Positions 49,416-63,000 of a stretch of DNA of 64,000 nucleotides are shown here, in pieces; the stretch's first letter is position 1, and each line of letters opens with the position of its first letter. This stretch comes from Cliona cf. orientalis (taxonomy: Eukaryota > Porifera > Demospongiae > Clionaida > Clionaidae). The stretch covers positions 1-64,000 of the forward strand of contig OZ005690.1 of NCBI GenBank assembly GCA_963930775.1, read 5' to 3'. Made by a program: the position numbers and the translations under genes. The notes under the pieces are model-generated. The model was not told where the DNA came from. It did not search any database and saw only the letters and a program-made list of their open reading frames with translations.

Positions 49416-52019
49416 ATGGAGAATTTGTGTGTGGAGCTGTTTGATGTTGGAGCCATTAAATTTGGATCCTTCAAACTGAAAAGCGGAGTGGAGTCCCCAG
49501 TGTATTTTGATCTCAGAATCCTCGTCTCTTATCCAGACTTGCTGGTGAGAGCTAGTGTAATATTAATATAAACTAAACGAGGTTACTATCTATTTTGTCT
49601 GATTATCTTCTTTTGTGTTTTTGCAGACTAAAGTGAGTCGTGTTCTTTGGTTAGCTGTGAAGGATCATGCCAGTCAGTTCCAGTGTGTATGTGGAGTCCC
49701 ATACACAGCCCTACCCATAGCAACGGTATCTATGCCAATCTATGCTATGTCATCTATCAACTAAATTTTAGAGTGGGGGTGCATTATTATCTTGCTTTAT
49801 ATTACTTCAGGTGATATCAGTTGAGCAGAATATTCCGATGTTAGTTCGGAGAAAGGAGGCAAAGGACTATGGAACTAAGGTGCTAGCTCTTATCAATAGT
49901 TTGATATTGAACACTGTCGTAATTACATTTCGCCTCTTTATTATTGTTTTTTCTGCAGAAGTTGATAGAGGGTGTGGTTGTTGCTGACAGCAGCTGCCTG
50001 GTGGTGGAAGATGTCGTGACGACTGGTGGGAGTGTCCTAGAGACATGCCACGCCTTACAGACTGTCGGAGTGGGCGTGGCTAATGCAGTGGTTCTGCTGG
50101 ATCGGGAGCAGGGTGGGCGGGGCAATCTCCAGCGAGAGGGGGTGGAGTTGACCTCTGTACTCACCATGACTCAGCTACTGGAGCATCTTCAGCATGCTGG
50201 AAAGATCACCACGGAAACAACGAAAATGGTCAAGAAATTTTTATCCGAAAATGGTGCAATTGCTGCACCGAAATTGCCCCACCAGCCTCCAAGCCCCGTC
50301 CACCTCTCGTATACTGAGCGTGCCCAGTTGAGCAGTAATGCACTGGTAAAGAGGCTGTTACTGCTAATGGACCAAAAAGCCACTAATCTTGCATTGTCAG
50401 CTGACGTCAGCACTTCTGGTCAACTGGTGGAGGTGAGTGCAGTGGTGACTAATCATGTCATGTGATCACAGTGTAGCTGTGAAATTCAATTAGGATGGTG
50501 GTTGAAAATACATTATGAATGTTTTCTATCGTTGCCCTATCAACCATCTCAGTTACTGTTATTGTTTCACAGGTGGCTGATAGCCACGGTCCTGACATCT
50601 GCATCCTTAAGACTCACATCGACCTACTCACCGACTTCACTTCTGAAGTCAGTATCAAATTGAAAGAGCTCGCTCAGAAACACAATTTTATCATCATGGA
50701 GGATAGGTAAGATGAAAAAATACTGTTAGAAATTTGTAATTTCCGTGGTTAGGCCTTAATTTTCAATTTTTCCCATCTTCTATAATGAATAAACAATTTA
50801 AGTTTGATAATCTAGCCTCGTATCATTAAAAATCACCCGTTTTGGCTATACAATGATTAGTGCTTTAAGATCTTGAAAGATTACAAAACCTTATGTAAAT
50901 CAACGATGATGATGTGTCATTTTTTCCTCTAGGAAATTTGCCGATATTGGCAACACAGTTCAGCTGCAGTACAAACAGCACCTGTCGTCTGGGTGGGCGG
51001 AGCTCGTGACATGCCACGCCCTCCCTGGAGCCGGTGTGGTGGATGGTCTGCGTCATGCATGTCCAGATGGTTGTGGATGTGTGATAGTGGCTCAAATGAG
51101 CACCACAGGAAATCTAGTAACAGGAGAGTATACACAAGGTAATGGAGCCGTGGTAGCCAGTCAGTCTCAGGGGAAGCTTTGAGCAGTGCTAGGCCATGCC
51201 AATGCTTCCTTATACAGTAACATCCTCATAGTCAATCATCTGACTATCAAATGAAATCTCATTGTTGATGTTTATTTCTCCCCCTCCTCTCCATCTCGCT
51301 GTCTCTATCTCTCTCTCTCTCCTGGTCCCCCCCCCCCCCCCTCCCACCTGTCTCCCTCCATGTAGCTGCTGTTTCTATGGCGGAGGCCCATCCTGATTTT
51401 GTGGTGGGTGTGGTCTGTCGGGAAAGAGTCTCCACCCATCCCAATATCATACACATGACTCCAGGTAACTACTATTAATTTTATGTTTTTTTGAATAATA
51501 GTGCATAAAATAGTTTTGTGGTAAATTGGTCTTTGTGTGTGTGTATCACCTCTTTCTCTAGGTGTATCACTGGTGGAATCTGGCGATGGATTAGGTCAGC
51601 ATTACATCACTCCCGAGACTGCCGTTGCTAGCAACCTGACTGATGTCATTATCGTGGGCAGGGCTATTCTCAACGTAAGTGCATAACTATCATTGTGCTC
51701 AGAGACCTACTGTATGCTATGAGGAATGTTCAGTACGTATAATTTTAACTTTTGCTCAAGAAATGAGTGCAAATTGAGCATAGCTACAAAAAGCATTTTT
51801 TGTCGGACAAAAAATTATTTTTCTCTGACCTGCATGAGTGTATGTGGTTTTTAGGCTGTACAGTAGTCTTACTATGATTGTAGGTGCATAGATCATGTTT
51901 CTGGTGATAATATCGAATGATTTTTGGTTTATTGTTTTCAGGCTAGTGACAGAAGTGCTGCAGTGAAGGAATTCAAGAGCCGGGCATTTTCAGCATACAA
52001 GAAAAGACTGAAACAGTAA
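49416..52019 (+). CDS. UMPS: UMP synthase (orotate phosphoribosyltransferase-OMP decarboxylase)
   Basis: UMPS carries out the last two steps of de novo pyrimidine synthesis: orotate plus PRPP to OMP, then OMP to UMP, in the cytosol. The nine proposed exons are 49416-49544, 49627-49725, 49811-49879, 49959-50432, 50573-50706, 50933-51138, 51366-51464, 51562-51674 and 51942-52019, giving 466 aa (human 480). The N-terminal OPRTase half has [19 protein letters not shown], and the PRPP-binding motif is [12 protein letters not shown]. The C-terminal ODCase half has [12 protein letters not shown] and the catalytic [13 protein letters not shown] (Lys and Asp of the DxKxxDI set), then [12 protein letters not shown] and [12 protein letters not shown]. 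All catalytic motifs are intact. The gene is a fusion of two bacterial-type enzymes, as usual for animals. Confidence 0.97.
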
Positions 52020-52240
52020 AAACACTAAAAAAAACTCTTACTCTGTGAGAACAGTGTTATTGTATGAACATACAAGCCACCCACCCGTAAGTCAATCATG
52101 ACATGTTATAATACATTGATTACAACATATACTGGGAATGTTTAATACTTTTTCATGTTGAACTGACATACATGTACATGTACATGACACTGAATACTAT
52201 CTATCTGGGCTGGGCTGAGCTGGGCTAGGCTGGGGTGATG
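52020..52240. other. Tail-to-tail gap (221 bp) after UMPS
   Basis: Shared 3' UTR space of two convergent genes. It contains a short palindromic ACATGTACATGTACATG run near 52170. Confidence 0.5.
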
Positions 52241-53969
52241 TCAAGCGTTTGAGTGATGTTTGTGACCAATATTCACATGAACAGGCCTAAATGCTGCCAC
52301 ACAGTTTGTTACCATGGCAACGATGGCTCTCAACAGGTCCAGTAGCGGCGTTAGTATGACCACACCCCCTTTGCATATGTGACTGCACATGGAGAGCATC
52401 GGCCAACAGTAGCCATTGAAGCAGGTGTGGACCAGCGGCTTGCAGAGGGAATCGGCACAGATGTGCATCATTCCACAGACTAGCTTTCTAGTGATGGTGT
52501 TTAGCAGATAGTGACAGCAGCCGAGCAAGAAGGCGATGATGAAATCACTGACGACACGAAGAGTAGAGAACACCTCCTCTGTGCAGCGCTTGGCATACAG
52601 CTCGGACCTGGACCAAATAATATTATTATTGATTTTGGAGGTTGGAGGGGACATTTTTTTATCGGTACGTGGAGTTTAATATTAATTATGGCAGTAAGAC
52701 AACAAATGTATCATATTACGTGTTAACTCCTTGGACGTATAATAAGAAAATTAGTTTTGATAAGATACTGAAAATTTAATTTTGTTGCATGAAGCACTTA
52801 CTTTTCAGCTACTCCAGCCATGTATGAGTAGGGCAGGTCATAGGAGGGAGAGAGAACAGCAGCACTCTCATCACTAACACGAGTGAAGTCCAGAGCTCGA
52901 TCATCACTGCACACACACAGACAGACACACACACACACACAAGGGGAGAGAGAGAGAGAGAAACACGCAGAGACAGAGGGCGACATGTGGACACATATGC
53001 ACATGATTGAAGTATGTTTATGTGGTCTACGAAGATCAACATTGCTAATGTGTTCTTTACCCTGGCTGTGGTTGCACTATCTGACCACCATCCCCATCCA
53101 ATGATGCTTCTATGGTAGCGTTGCCGTGGCTACCCAGATTACCAGGATTCTCCCCCTCATTGCAAGGTCTGGTGCGGTAGGCAGCAGCTGCCGGGGCGGT
53201 GGGTGCAAAGGTCGCTGGTGTACGAGGAGGTGATACTGTTGATATCCGAGTCAATTCAGTCTCCAGCGGTCTGATCACATGATCATTGGGAATGATCACA
53301 TGATCGGCTGGACTGCTACTAACAGCCTGCAAAGATCAAGCAATGTGGGGGTACCGTAAAAGTTCTAATTACAGCGCTGCTCTAATTTAAGCACCACTTG
53401 GCATTGGATAATAATAATAATATTATTATTATATATTAAATTTTTAGTTCTAATTAAGCGCAAAGTACAGTCAGAGAGATATGAAAACTGGTGCATTAAG
53501 TATGTGTGAATAATATTTAACATGATGCAACGTGCTATCTCCTTTTATGTAAATTTCTTATAATATTGATCACTGCACTGTACACTCACTTGAATTTGCA
53601 CATTGGCTTTATGTGATGAGTGGTGTCTTGTGTTTCCGGCGGTAGTGGTGGCGTGTGCTCGTGTCGATGCGGTAGTTGTGGTGGCGATTGATGGCTTTGC
53701 CCCCGCCCGCCGCGGTCCAGATTCTTCTTCTGTGGGTAGCGGCGTCGGCGCTGGGCTGTAGTCATCCCAGTCAGAGCCGGAGTCCTCGTCCGCATGCGCA
53801 CTTCGGAACTACATGTACATCCAGGAAAAGACATTGTATACACGATCGATTGATCGATTCGATCGGACATTAATTTTAATATTCAATTCACCATCATCTT
53901 GAGTCTTGCTTGTTGGCGCTCAGCTGGCTCTCGTCTTTGTTTGTTATGGGATGGCTGTTGCCATGGCAT
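52241..53969 (-). CDS. Unidentified protein with a Cys-rich hydrophobic C-terminal half
   Basis: I do not recognise it. The five proposed exons are 53969-53892, 53808-53590, 53326-53061, 52906-52802 and 52607-52241, giving 344 aa in one frame. Residues 1-190 are low-complexity and polar (Thr/Ala/Pro/His-rich, with an acidic patch EDSGSDWDDYSP). Residues of about 190-225 carry FTRVSDESAAVLSPSYDLPY. The last 120 residues alternate hydrophobic segments and cysteines (FIIAFLLGCCHYLLNTI, CWPMLSMCSHICKGG, VVILTPLLDLLRAIVAMV) and end VNIGHKHHSNA. This could be a palmitoylated or membrane-inserted domain. The Cys/hydrophobic part looks conserved in style, while the N-terminal half looks disordered. 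It is divergently paired with the gene at 54118. Confidence 0.68.
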
Positions 53970-54117
53970 CGTGGTCACATGACTATCATCTGACAATAAA
54001 ATCTCACTGCGTTGACGTCCTCTTACCAATTTTTGACTAACTGTCCTTCAAGTGTCAAAGGTCACACTTACGTTGATTGATTACAAGTGTGCGCTATTTA
54101 GGATCAATCTCGCGGCG
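53970..54117. promoter_or_regulatory. Divergent promoter (148 bp) of two unidentified genes
   Basis: The shortest of the four head-to-head intervals. It contains a TGACGTCC/GACGTCCTC-type word near 54013-54021 but no TATA box. Confidence 0.45.
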
Positions 54118-56119
54118 ATGGAGGTACAAGAAGGTTTTAGCGGCGTTCCTCGTTTCTCTGTGTCCGTGTCCAATGGCAGCGTGATGGTAGTCCCGCTCCC
54201 TCAAGGTCAAGGTACAGAGGCCTCGCAGCTACACCAGATACCAACGCATGTACTCAATGAACAGGTATGATGAAAGGGACTTACTCTTTACATAAATGCA
54301 ATCCATCGTGAGCCTAGCCATCTCTAATGGAGTTAAGGGTTGCAATTAAAGGTATTGTGTTTTTATCGTATGGATTGATCAGTTGGCAGGGCCTCCTGGA
54401 GCCGCTGCGTCTGGTGGTCATGTGACAACACTGGCACTACCCCAAACCATCTCTACGGTGACGGAGTATTTTCCAGGCCACACCCACCAGCAGGTCTCCA
54501 GCGTAAGTATCTATGACCTTTTTAAATTGACCATTAGCGAGCAGTACGTGCACTAATAATAATTGTAACTTATCCCCCATTTTCCTCCTTGCCCCTATCA
54601 ATTAGGCTTCATCAGTGGACAGCTTTACGCTGAGCAGTGCGGATGAGGGTCTGGCTGACCTTCAACCCGAGGACTCTGATGGAGAGGATGATGTTAGCAG
54701 CGGAGCAAAGGCACAGCTCACACAAGATCAAAAGGTTAATTATGTCCAGGAAAAACGCATGTCCCAGCAATACGTGAAAGAAAAGATGTATAATGAATTT
54801 GTTTTTTCTTTCAGAAGTTGGAATTCATGGCTGCCCTCAACCTTGTCCCTCCTGCTGTTCTTGAAGGTAAATCTCTACTTTAGTATGGACAACACATGCA
54901 GTAGAGGAATGTAATTATCACTCCCCTCTCCACAATGGGCATCAGCCCTTCCATCTGCTTATCTTAGCACAATGATTCTGTATGGGGTAGTCTCAAGAGT
55001 CTATTCAATTCCATGTGTTGTTCTATTGACGTTATTCCCACAGAGATTCGTCGACGGCAGCAGCTGTGCAGGGCAGAGTATGGCAACTGGTGGGACAGAC
55101 TACACTCAACTGTGAGCTAATATAAGTAGAAAATACTGTAGATTGGCATATTTTTGCTCGTAAAATATTTCACTTGTTAAATTTTCGCCACATACATGAA
55201 CGTACATAATACATCATTGTATTATCTAATACGCACAAAATATTTCGTCTATTTTAATTTTCATTGAGAAAGATCATCGACGAAAATTTTTAACAACGAA
55301 ATTTCCCGATCTCTACAGAAACCATAAATTATTTTACTGTCTTCTCCTCCTCCAGGACTTTTGTCTTGTTGCAAAGAGTGATAGTGCTCTCACCAATCTT
55401 CAATCTCTGGCAGAGTGTAAGTTAATTTTTATAGAGAAAAGATGTGCAATCATTTATCCCTCCGTCCCTCTCCCTCCCTCCCTCCTTCCACTCCTCTCCC
55501 CCAGCAGTGAGTCAGGTGGCAGCAGCTGCTGAGTATCCACCTGTTATACCAGCCGAGGATCAAACACACGTAGCCACAGGTAAATATTAATTTTATTAAT
55601 TTTTGCAATGTTTATAGATGAAGATGTCATAGCTTTAGTTACTGCACTGATCCATGCTATGTTTGTTTTCATGGCTGATCTTCTCCTTTGGATGATTGAG
55701 TTTTATCACCAAAAGCATCTCATTTTTACGTTTATGGCAAATCATGTGTTTGGCTTTCTTGATGAGGCTTGTACTTCATAAACGGACTTTGAACTATTGC
55801 TCTATAGCGTTTGTTTAATGTCACTATGCATAATATAATATTCTCCCTCCCTCTCTCTCTCTCTTTCTCTCTCTCTCCCCCTTCCCCAGGTCCTGATGCT
55901 GACTCTTTGGTTGAGCAGATTACCTATTTGACATCATGGCCTCAGCCGACCACCTCACAGCCTTCAACCACCGTAGAGGTCATGACCTCCCAGCATCCCG
56001 CCCCCGCCCCCCCTCCCGCCGCTGGACCCTCGGCCAACCAGCTAGGAGGCTCCGCCCACATTGCTGGCGAAGAGCAGCCGCTACACGTCACTCTCACTCA
56101 TATCAATAGCTTCCAATGA
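54118..56119 (+). CDS. Unidentified acidic, Ser/Thr/Pro-rich protein
   Basis: I do not recognise it. The eight proposed exons are 54118-54264, 54383-54502, 54606-54734, 54815-54866, 55044-55111, 55356-55416, 55505-55579 and 55890-56119, giving 293 aa in one frame. The N-terminal 90 residues are Gly/Gln/Val-rich. An acidic Ser segment follows (DEGLADLQPEDSDGEDDVSS). The only compact, helix-like stretch is about residues 133-185: KKLEFMAALNLVPPAVLEEI, then RRRQQLCRAEYGNWWDRLH. The C-terminal 110 residues are Pro/Ser/Ala-rich. A role in transcription or as an adaptor would fit the composition, but nothing shows it. The start ATG lies 148 bp from the divergent neighbour. Confidence 0.68.
55133..55322. 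mobile_element. MITE family 2, copy in an intron of the gene at 54118
   Basis: The left end CTGTAGATTGGCATATTT is matched inverted by AAATTTCCCGATCTCTACAG. The core shares ACGTACATAATACATCATTG with 31109-31322. Confidence 0.82.
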
Positions 56120-56727
56120 TATAGGCATTAGAATTATCATAGTGGACTCAAGATAATAAATTCTCTTATACATAAATACTATTTTTTTGTCGGATGAAAC
56201 AAATTTTAATATAATCTTTTGATGTGTGCACGTTTGCATTAATTTTTGGAAGGATGTGCTAATGTTTGATATATCGGCACCATACGTGCCAGCATGCGTT
56301 CATTTATGCATATAGGTTTAAATTTTCTAATTGATGCATCTCGCAGTGCATGTAATGTAATTATCAGTTTGGGCGCTAATACGTGAAATTGCTGCACATA
56401 GTTAATATTATTATGGGAAACATGATCAGAACTGACACAAAGACACGAGATATGGTTTGATATACGTTTTTGATTACAAGACAAGAACACGTTGAGCATG
56501 AATCTCTGAAAAGATGATCTTGGAGATCGAATGTTAAATAGTGCAATGAATTAGCAGCTGATTCAGCATTGAGTACATACTGTACACAGAATGAATACAT
56601 AAAGGTTGATACACGATGAAAGCCATTGAAATCAATAAATAGTTCAGTTAATTAAAAGATGTTGCTGGATTGAACGTACCGCAAACTTTCACACACAGAC
56701 AGACAAGGATACACACAACAGTCTTCA
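56120..56727. other. Tail-to-tail gap before TMEM86
   Basis: About 600 bp, AT-rich. It holds presumed 3' UTRs and polyadenylation signals on both strands (AATAAA near 56155 on plus; TTTATT-type on minus). No gene is supported. Confidence 0.5.
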
Positions 56728-57686
56728 TCACTTCCTGGCCACAGCGTCAACTGTATGCCTGTTGACATAGGAAGGATTTCTTGCCTTGAAGGCGCCATGG
56801 CTCCCCCCACCAGTCGACAATCGAGAGTTCACAACAGAGAGCGAGAGGCACAGCTGAGCAGAATAATATGTTGTCATGGAAACCTGTCGTTCCCACGGTA
56901 GCGGCATGACAAATTTATTCACCGCTAGCACCGAGTCGGACACAACGAACAAAATTGCTCCACAGGCGGCGAAGATTTTTCTCCAAGGGATGTCTCCCTT
57001 TAGGCTGAATCTTGCCAGCGATCGCCACGACATGAGCCAAAGGAGTAGCCCATAGATCAACACTGCATAGAGGATAGGCCCTGACAGCACAGGAAGAACA
57101 ATGGAGAATAATGGCACAGCAATCGTGCTCAATACAAGAAACTCTTTCAGGCCAAATGGCGTGAATTCAAACGCCAGAGTGTAGAATATGTGAGCTATGA
57201 GGAAGCATGCTAGGCCAAGAATGAAGTACGAATCATCGATCTTTTGCCAGACTAGGCTGATGTCACCGCAGCAGCTGAACACCAAACCAAGGAGGATTTT
57301 TCGATTGTAAGAATGCGATGGATCACCAGAGATGCCTTGGAGACACACGAACCAGATGAGAGAGAGAATGGGTAGCGCTTTCACGAAGGCCGCCGATATG
57401 CAAGGCTCGTCCTCGGGTAGCCAAAGCACAAAGTAGACGCAAGACATCTTCATGAAGGGGATGAGAAACGGCGCTATGCCGCCAACCTCCTTCGTCAGCT
57501 GTATAGGTGGAATACACAGAAGCGTTTATAATAATATACGTCAACCCTGTTATTTCGCTAGTTTGAAAAACTTCTCAATAATACCTGGTCCACGTCCATT
57601 CGTAGAAGGTTGGCCAGTTTTCTGGACAGCGCGGCTTTCGTGAGGCCCTCTCGATTACCCATCACTTTAGTTAGACATGGAGACAT
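56728..57686 (-). CDS. TMEM86: TMEM86 / YhhN-family lysoplasmalogenase
   Basis: Family members are multi-pass ER membrane enzymes that cleave the vinyl-ether bond of lysoplasmalogens. The two proposed exons are 57686-57585 and 57498-56728, giving 290 aa, longer than the usual 220-240. Visible family features include the early segment FVKALPILSLIWFVCLQ, the GLVFSCCGDISLVW motif (conserved Gly-Asp), YFILGLACFLIAHIFYTLAF, and the late AACGAILFVVSDSVLAVNKF with the conserved SD pair, then TTYYSAQLCLSLSVV. Eight membrane segments are likely. The N-terminal about 50 residues and the charged C-terminal 30 are extra. The upstream in-frame ATG at 57686 was chosen; a second at 57662 would shorten the protein by 8. 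Confidence 0.9.
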
Positions 57687-57915
57687 CTTTCCTTTGAACA
57701 GCTCGAACTTTCACCGTCTAGCGTTATTGAATTCACTTCTTTTATAGTCTGAATCTCGTGTACTTCCTTGGTAGCTCTGCGGCCATGAACATCGTTGTTT
57801 GTTGATCAGTCAGCAAATTTTAATTAAAAATATTAACCCCTAAATCACTAAATTTGTGTAGCGATCGCGACCCGTACCCGTTCCAAAGCATCTCGCGATC
57901 GCACGATCAATTGCC
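57687..57915. promoter_or_regulatory. Divergent promoter, TMEM86 / CYB5R
   Basis: 229 bp between start codons pointing apart, with two GCGATCGC-like words at about 57862 and 57895. No TATA box is clear. Confidence 0.5.
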
Positions 57916-59900
<1,985 letters not shown>

Positions 59901-60018
59901 AGAAAAATTGCAACTGAGTAGAAATTGAGCATTAAACTATTATAGAAAAATTTATTGTGAACGCAAAAAAAAAAGAATTGACTATCTCTAATTGATGTCA
60001 TTTGGTTATTATTGATTA
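59901..60018. other. Convergent stop-to-stop interval of 118 bp
   Basis: CYB5R (plus) and the next gene (minus) end only 118 bp apart, so their 3' UTRs very likely overlap. Confidence 0.5.
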
Positions 60019-63000
60019 TTAAGAGAACGGGTCATGTCTTCTGTATCGTGAGTAGGGGGAGAAGAACTGCTGAGTCGGCAGTCTAGGAGGTGGGGCTGCT
60101 GAGGGTGGTGTATGGTAAGGGTCGTTAGTGTAGCTGACGTCATAGTCATAGGAGGAGGTGGCGGCTGGCTGTGATGAAGACTGCTGTCTCAACTGACTCA
60201 GCTGGGCTGGAGATATCACCTGGATTGATTGAATTAACAATGTCATACAATATAATTATTACCATAATAGTATACTTGTACTTTGATGTATACAAATCTT
60301 GTATACCAATTACAAGTATTACAAGTGAAATAGGCACCTGAGTTTGAAATACCATTCTGAGTTGAAATACCTATCTGACTTTGTGTATGTATACTATTAG
60401 CCTGTGATAGTGAGGTTGTATGTTGAATTTGGGTAAATAGCACTCTGAAATAGGCATTTGGTTCATCAAATTGTACTCGCTATCGCTCGTACAATTTTTG
60501 AACCAAATACCTATTTCAGAGTGCTATTTTACCCAAATTCAACATACAACCTCACTATTACCTATACTAATATAGCCAGAAATATTGGCGGGAATTAAAT
60601 TTGGCGGTTGAGCCCAAAATCACTATTGCAAGAACATTAGCGGATTTAAATTTGGCGGTTGGGTTCGGTATGGGATCGCCACACGCATAATATTAGTGAG
60701 AAATTTGGCGGATTTTAATTTTGCGGTTGTAATATAGACTGCCGAACCGCTAAATTTAATTCCCTGCCAAATTTTCTGGCTATACGGTATTTTGTGATAA
60801 AAATCTGATAGATTGATTAAAATTATTTGCTTCCCAATAAATTAATTTTGATAAGAATTCACTTACTTGAGTGTGCAGTGGTGTGAATGAGTGTGGATCG
60901 GGCGGAGCCCAGACCAGTTGCCCCGGCAACCCACTGTAGTGAGTGGGCGGGGCAAGTTGCTGCAGCGGCTGAGATGAGACAACTGAATGCCATGCTGTAC
61001 CTGCAGAGAGGAGGGGTGGGTGGGGGGGGGGGGGGAGGGGAGGGAGAGAGAGAGACTCAATAATTTCCATGATGGTAGCTGTATAGAGTGATGGACATAC
61101 CGTAAATCGCGAATATTTCACATCTAAAATATTTCATGCAATAATTTTTTGCGTTAAATAATTTTCGGACAAACAACCCTGTACTGCAATATCGTTAATA
61201 TTGCGCATGTATTTTCATGCGTTTAATTTTCGCACAAGCCAGGCTGTCCGAAAATATTTTAACAATGAAACATTCGCAATTTATGGTATCCATTATCATA
61301 ATACGAACGATCTTTGTTTGACTGACTTGGAGGTTGGTAAGTTGCCCCTCCAGAGAGCCTCAGCAAGTGACTGCCGGAGTCCATCGAGTCCTGGTAGGTG
61401 GAGCTAGCCGCCCACGGTTGCCCTGCCCCTGATGCCCCGCCCCCTCCTCCCTGAGACTGTGACGCTGAGAATGCTTGATGGAGCAGCTCTTGTATGGCAG
61501 CTGCTGAGCTGTAGGAGGAGTCAATGTCTGGCAGCAGCTGCGGTGGCGGCTGCTGGGTGGGCGGGGCTGGTGTGGCCGCAGGGTGCTGCTCTTCAGGGGC
61601 TTGACTAGAAGATGCTGATGAAAGAAAAAAGATTTATGCATGTATTAGTTGATTACCTTAAAAATTAAAAAAAATTTCTATTTTTGGGATTCATGTACTG
61701 TACGTAGATTTCTTTTATTATTGCTTACCTTGAGCTGATGGTTCAGCTGTGGCTTGTTGCTGAGTAGCATCAACCTTCTTGTCTTTGTCTTTAGGCTTCA
61801 CATCCTCACTCTTCACAGCCTCACTACCCTCCCCAGCTCCACCAGCTCCACCAGCTTCACCAGCTTCACCAGCGTCACTAGCAGTTGTCTGCTGTGGGGC
61901 ATCAGTCGACTTGGCCTGCAGAAATGTAATCATCAAATATCACATTGTAAAAAAAATTTTTTTATGAAAATTGCTTTCACCTTTTCTTTAGTTTTGGGTT
62001 GTTCAGTGGGCGTGGCTTTAGTGGGTGGAGCTTGCCTGGTCGCTGTGCTGTCTCTTCTCATAGTCTGGTCTAACTGAAACTTTTCAATCTCCTACAGCAG
62101 GAAATACCAAACACTTGACTCGGAGATAGTCAGTGACATCTTCTACCATGCACTTTACATGATTTAATGAGGAACATACTGTTATTATTATTATGCTCAT
62201 GAAATTTTTTAGTTTTAGCATGACATTAGGACAAAATATTCTGTGCAGGACAGTATCCCACAAAAATTAATGTTCTGTGCAGGATAGTATCCGACAAAAT
62301 ATTCTGTGTAGGATAGTGTCCAACAAAAATTAATATTCTGTGCAGGATAATATCCGATAAAATATTCTGTGCAGGATAGTGTCCGACAAAAATTATTCTG
62401 TGCAGGATAGTGTCCAACAAAATATTCTGTGCAGGGATAGTATCCGACAAAAACTAATATTCTGTGCAGGATAATATCCGACAAAATATTCTGTGCAGGA
62501 TAGTGTCCGACAAAAATTATTCTGTGCAGGATAGTGTCCAACAAAATATTCTGTGCAGGGATAGTATCCGACAAAAACTAATATTCTGTGCAGGATAGTA
62601 TCCCACAAAAACTAATGATTATGCTATCAGTCTCACCCTCCATAGTGTCTCGAGCTGTTTGTGAGTGAAGTTCTGACTTGGTGGCTGTGGTGGAGCCAAT
62701 GTCGGAAGATTCTCCAGTGTAGAGTGCCGCGGGTGAGGGGGTGTGGTCAACGCCTTAGGATGTGGGCGGGGCTGTACGGAGATCAACTGTCCACCGGTGG
62801 AGGGATGAGGAGGAAGGGCAAAGGTCGGGGCAGCAACGGCAGCTGCTGGAAGAATGGGCTACAGAGATGGAGAGAGAGAGAGAGATGAAAGTTTTAACAG
62901 TTACACTTCGCGTACATACCTGTATTCTCATGAGCTGGACTCCTCCTGGAGTATCCATCCAAGCCAGCTCCCTTTGAACATCGGCAGCCACGCCCCTTGA

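Noticed and set aside
62220-62610. CRISPR-like short repeats of about 29 bp
   Set aside because: The intervals between repeats are themselves repeated; it is an intronic minisatellite.
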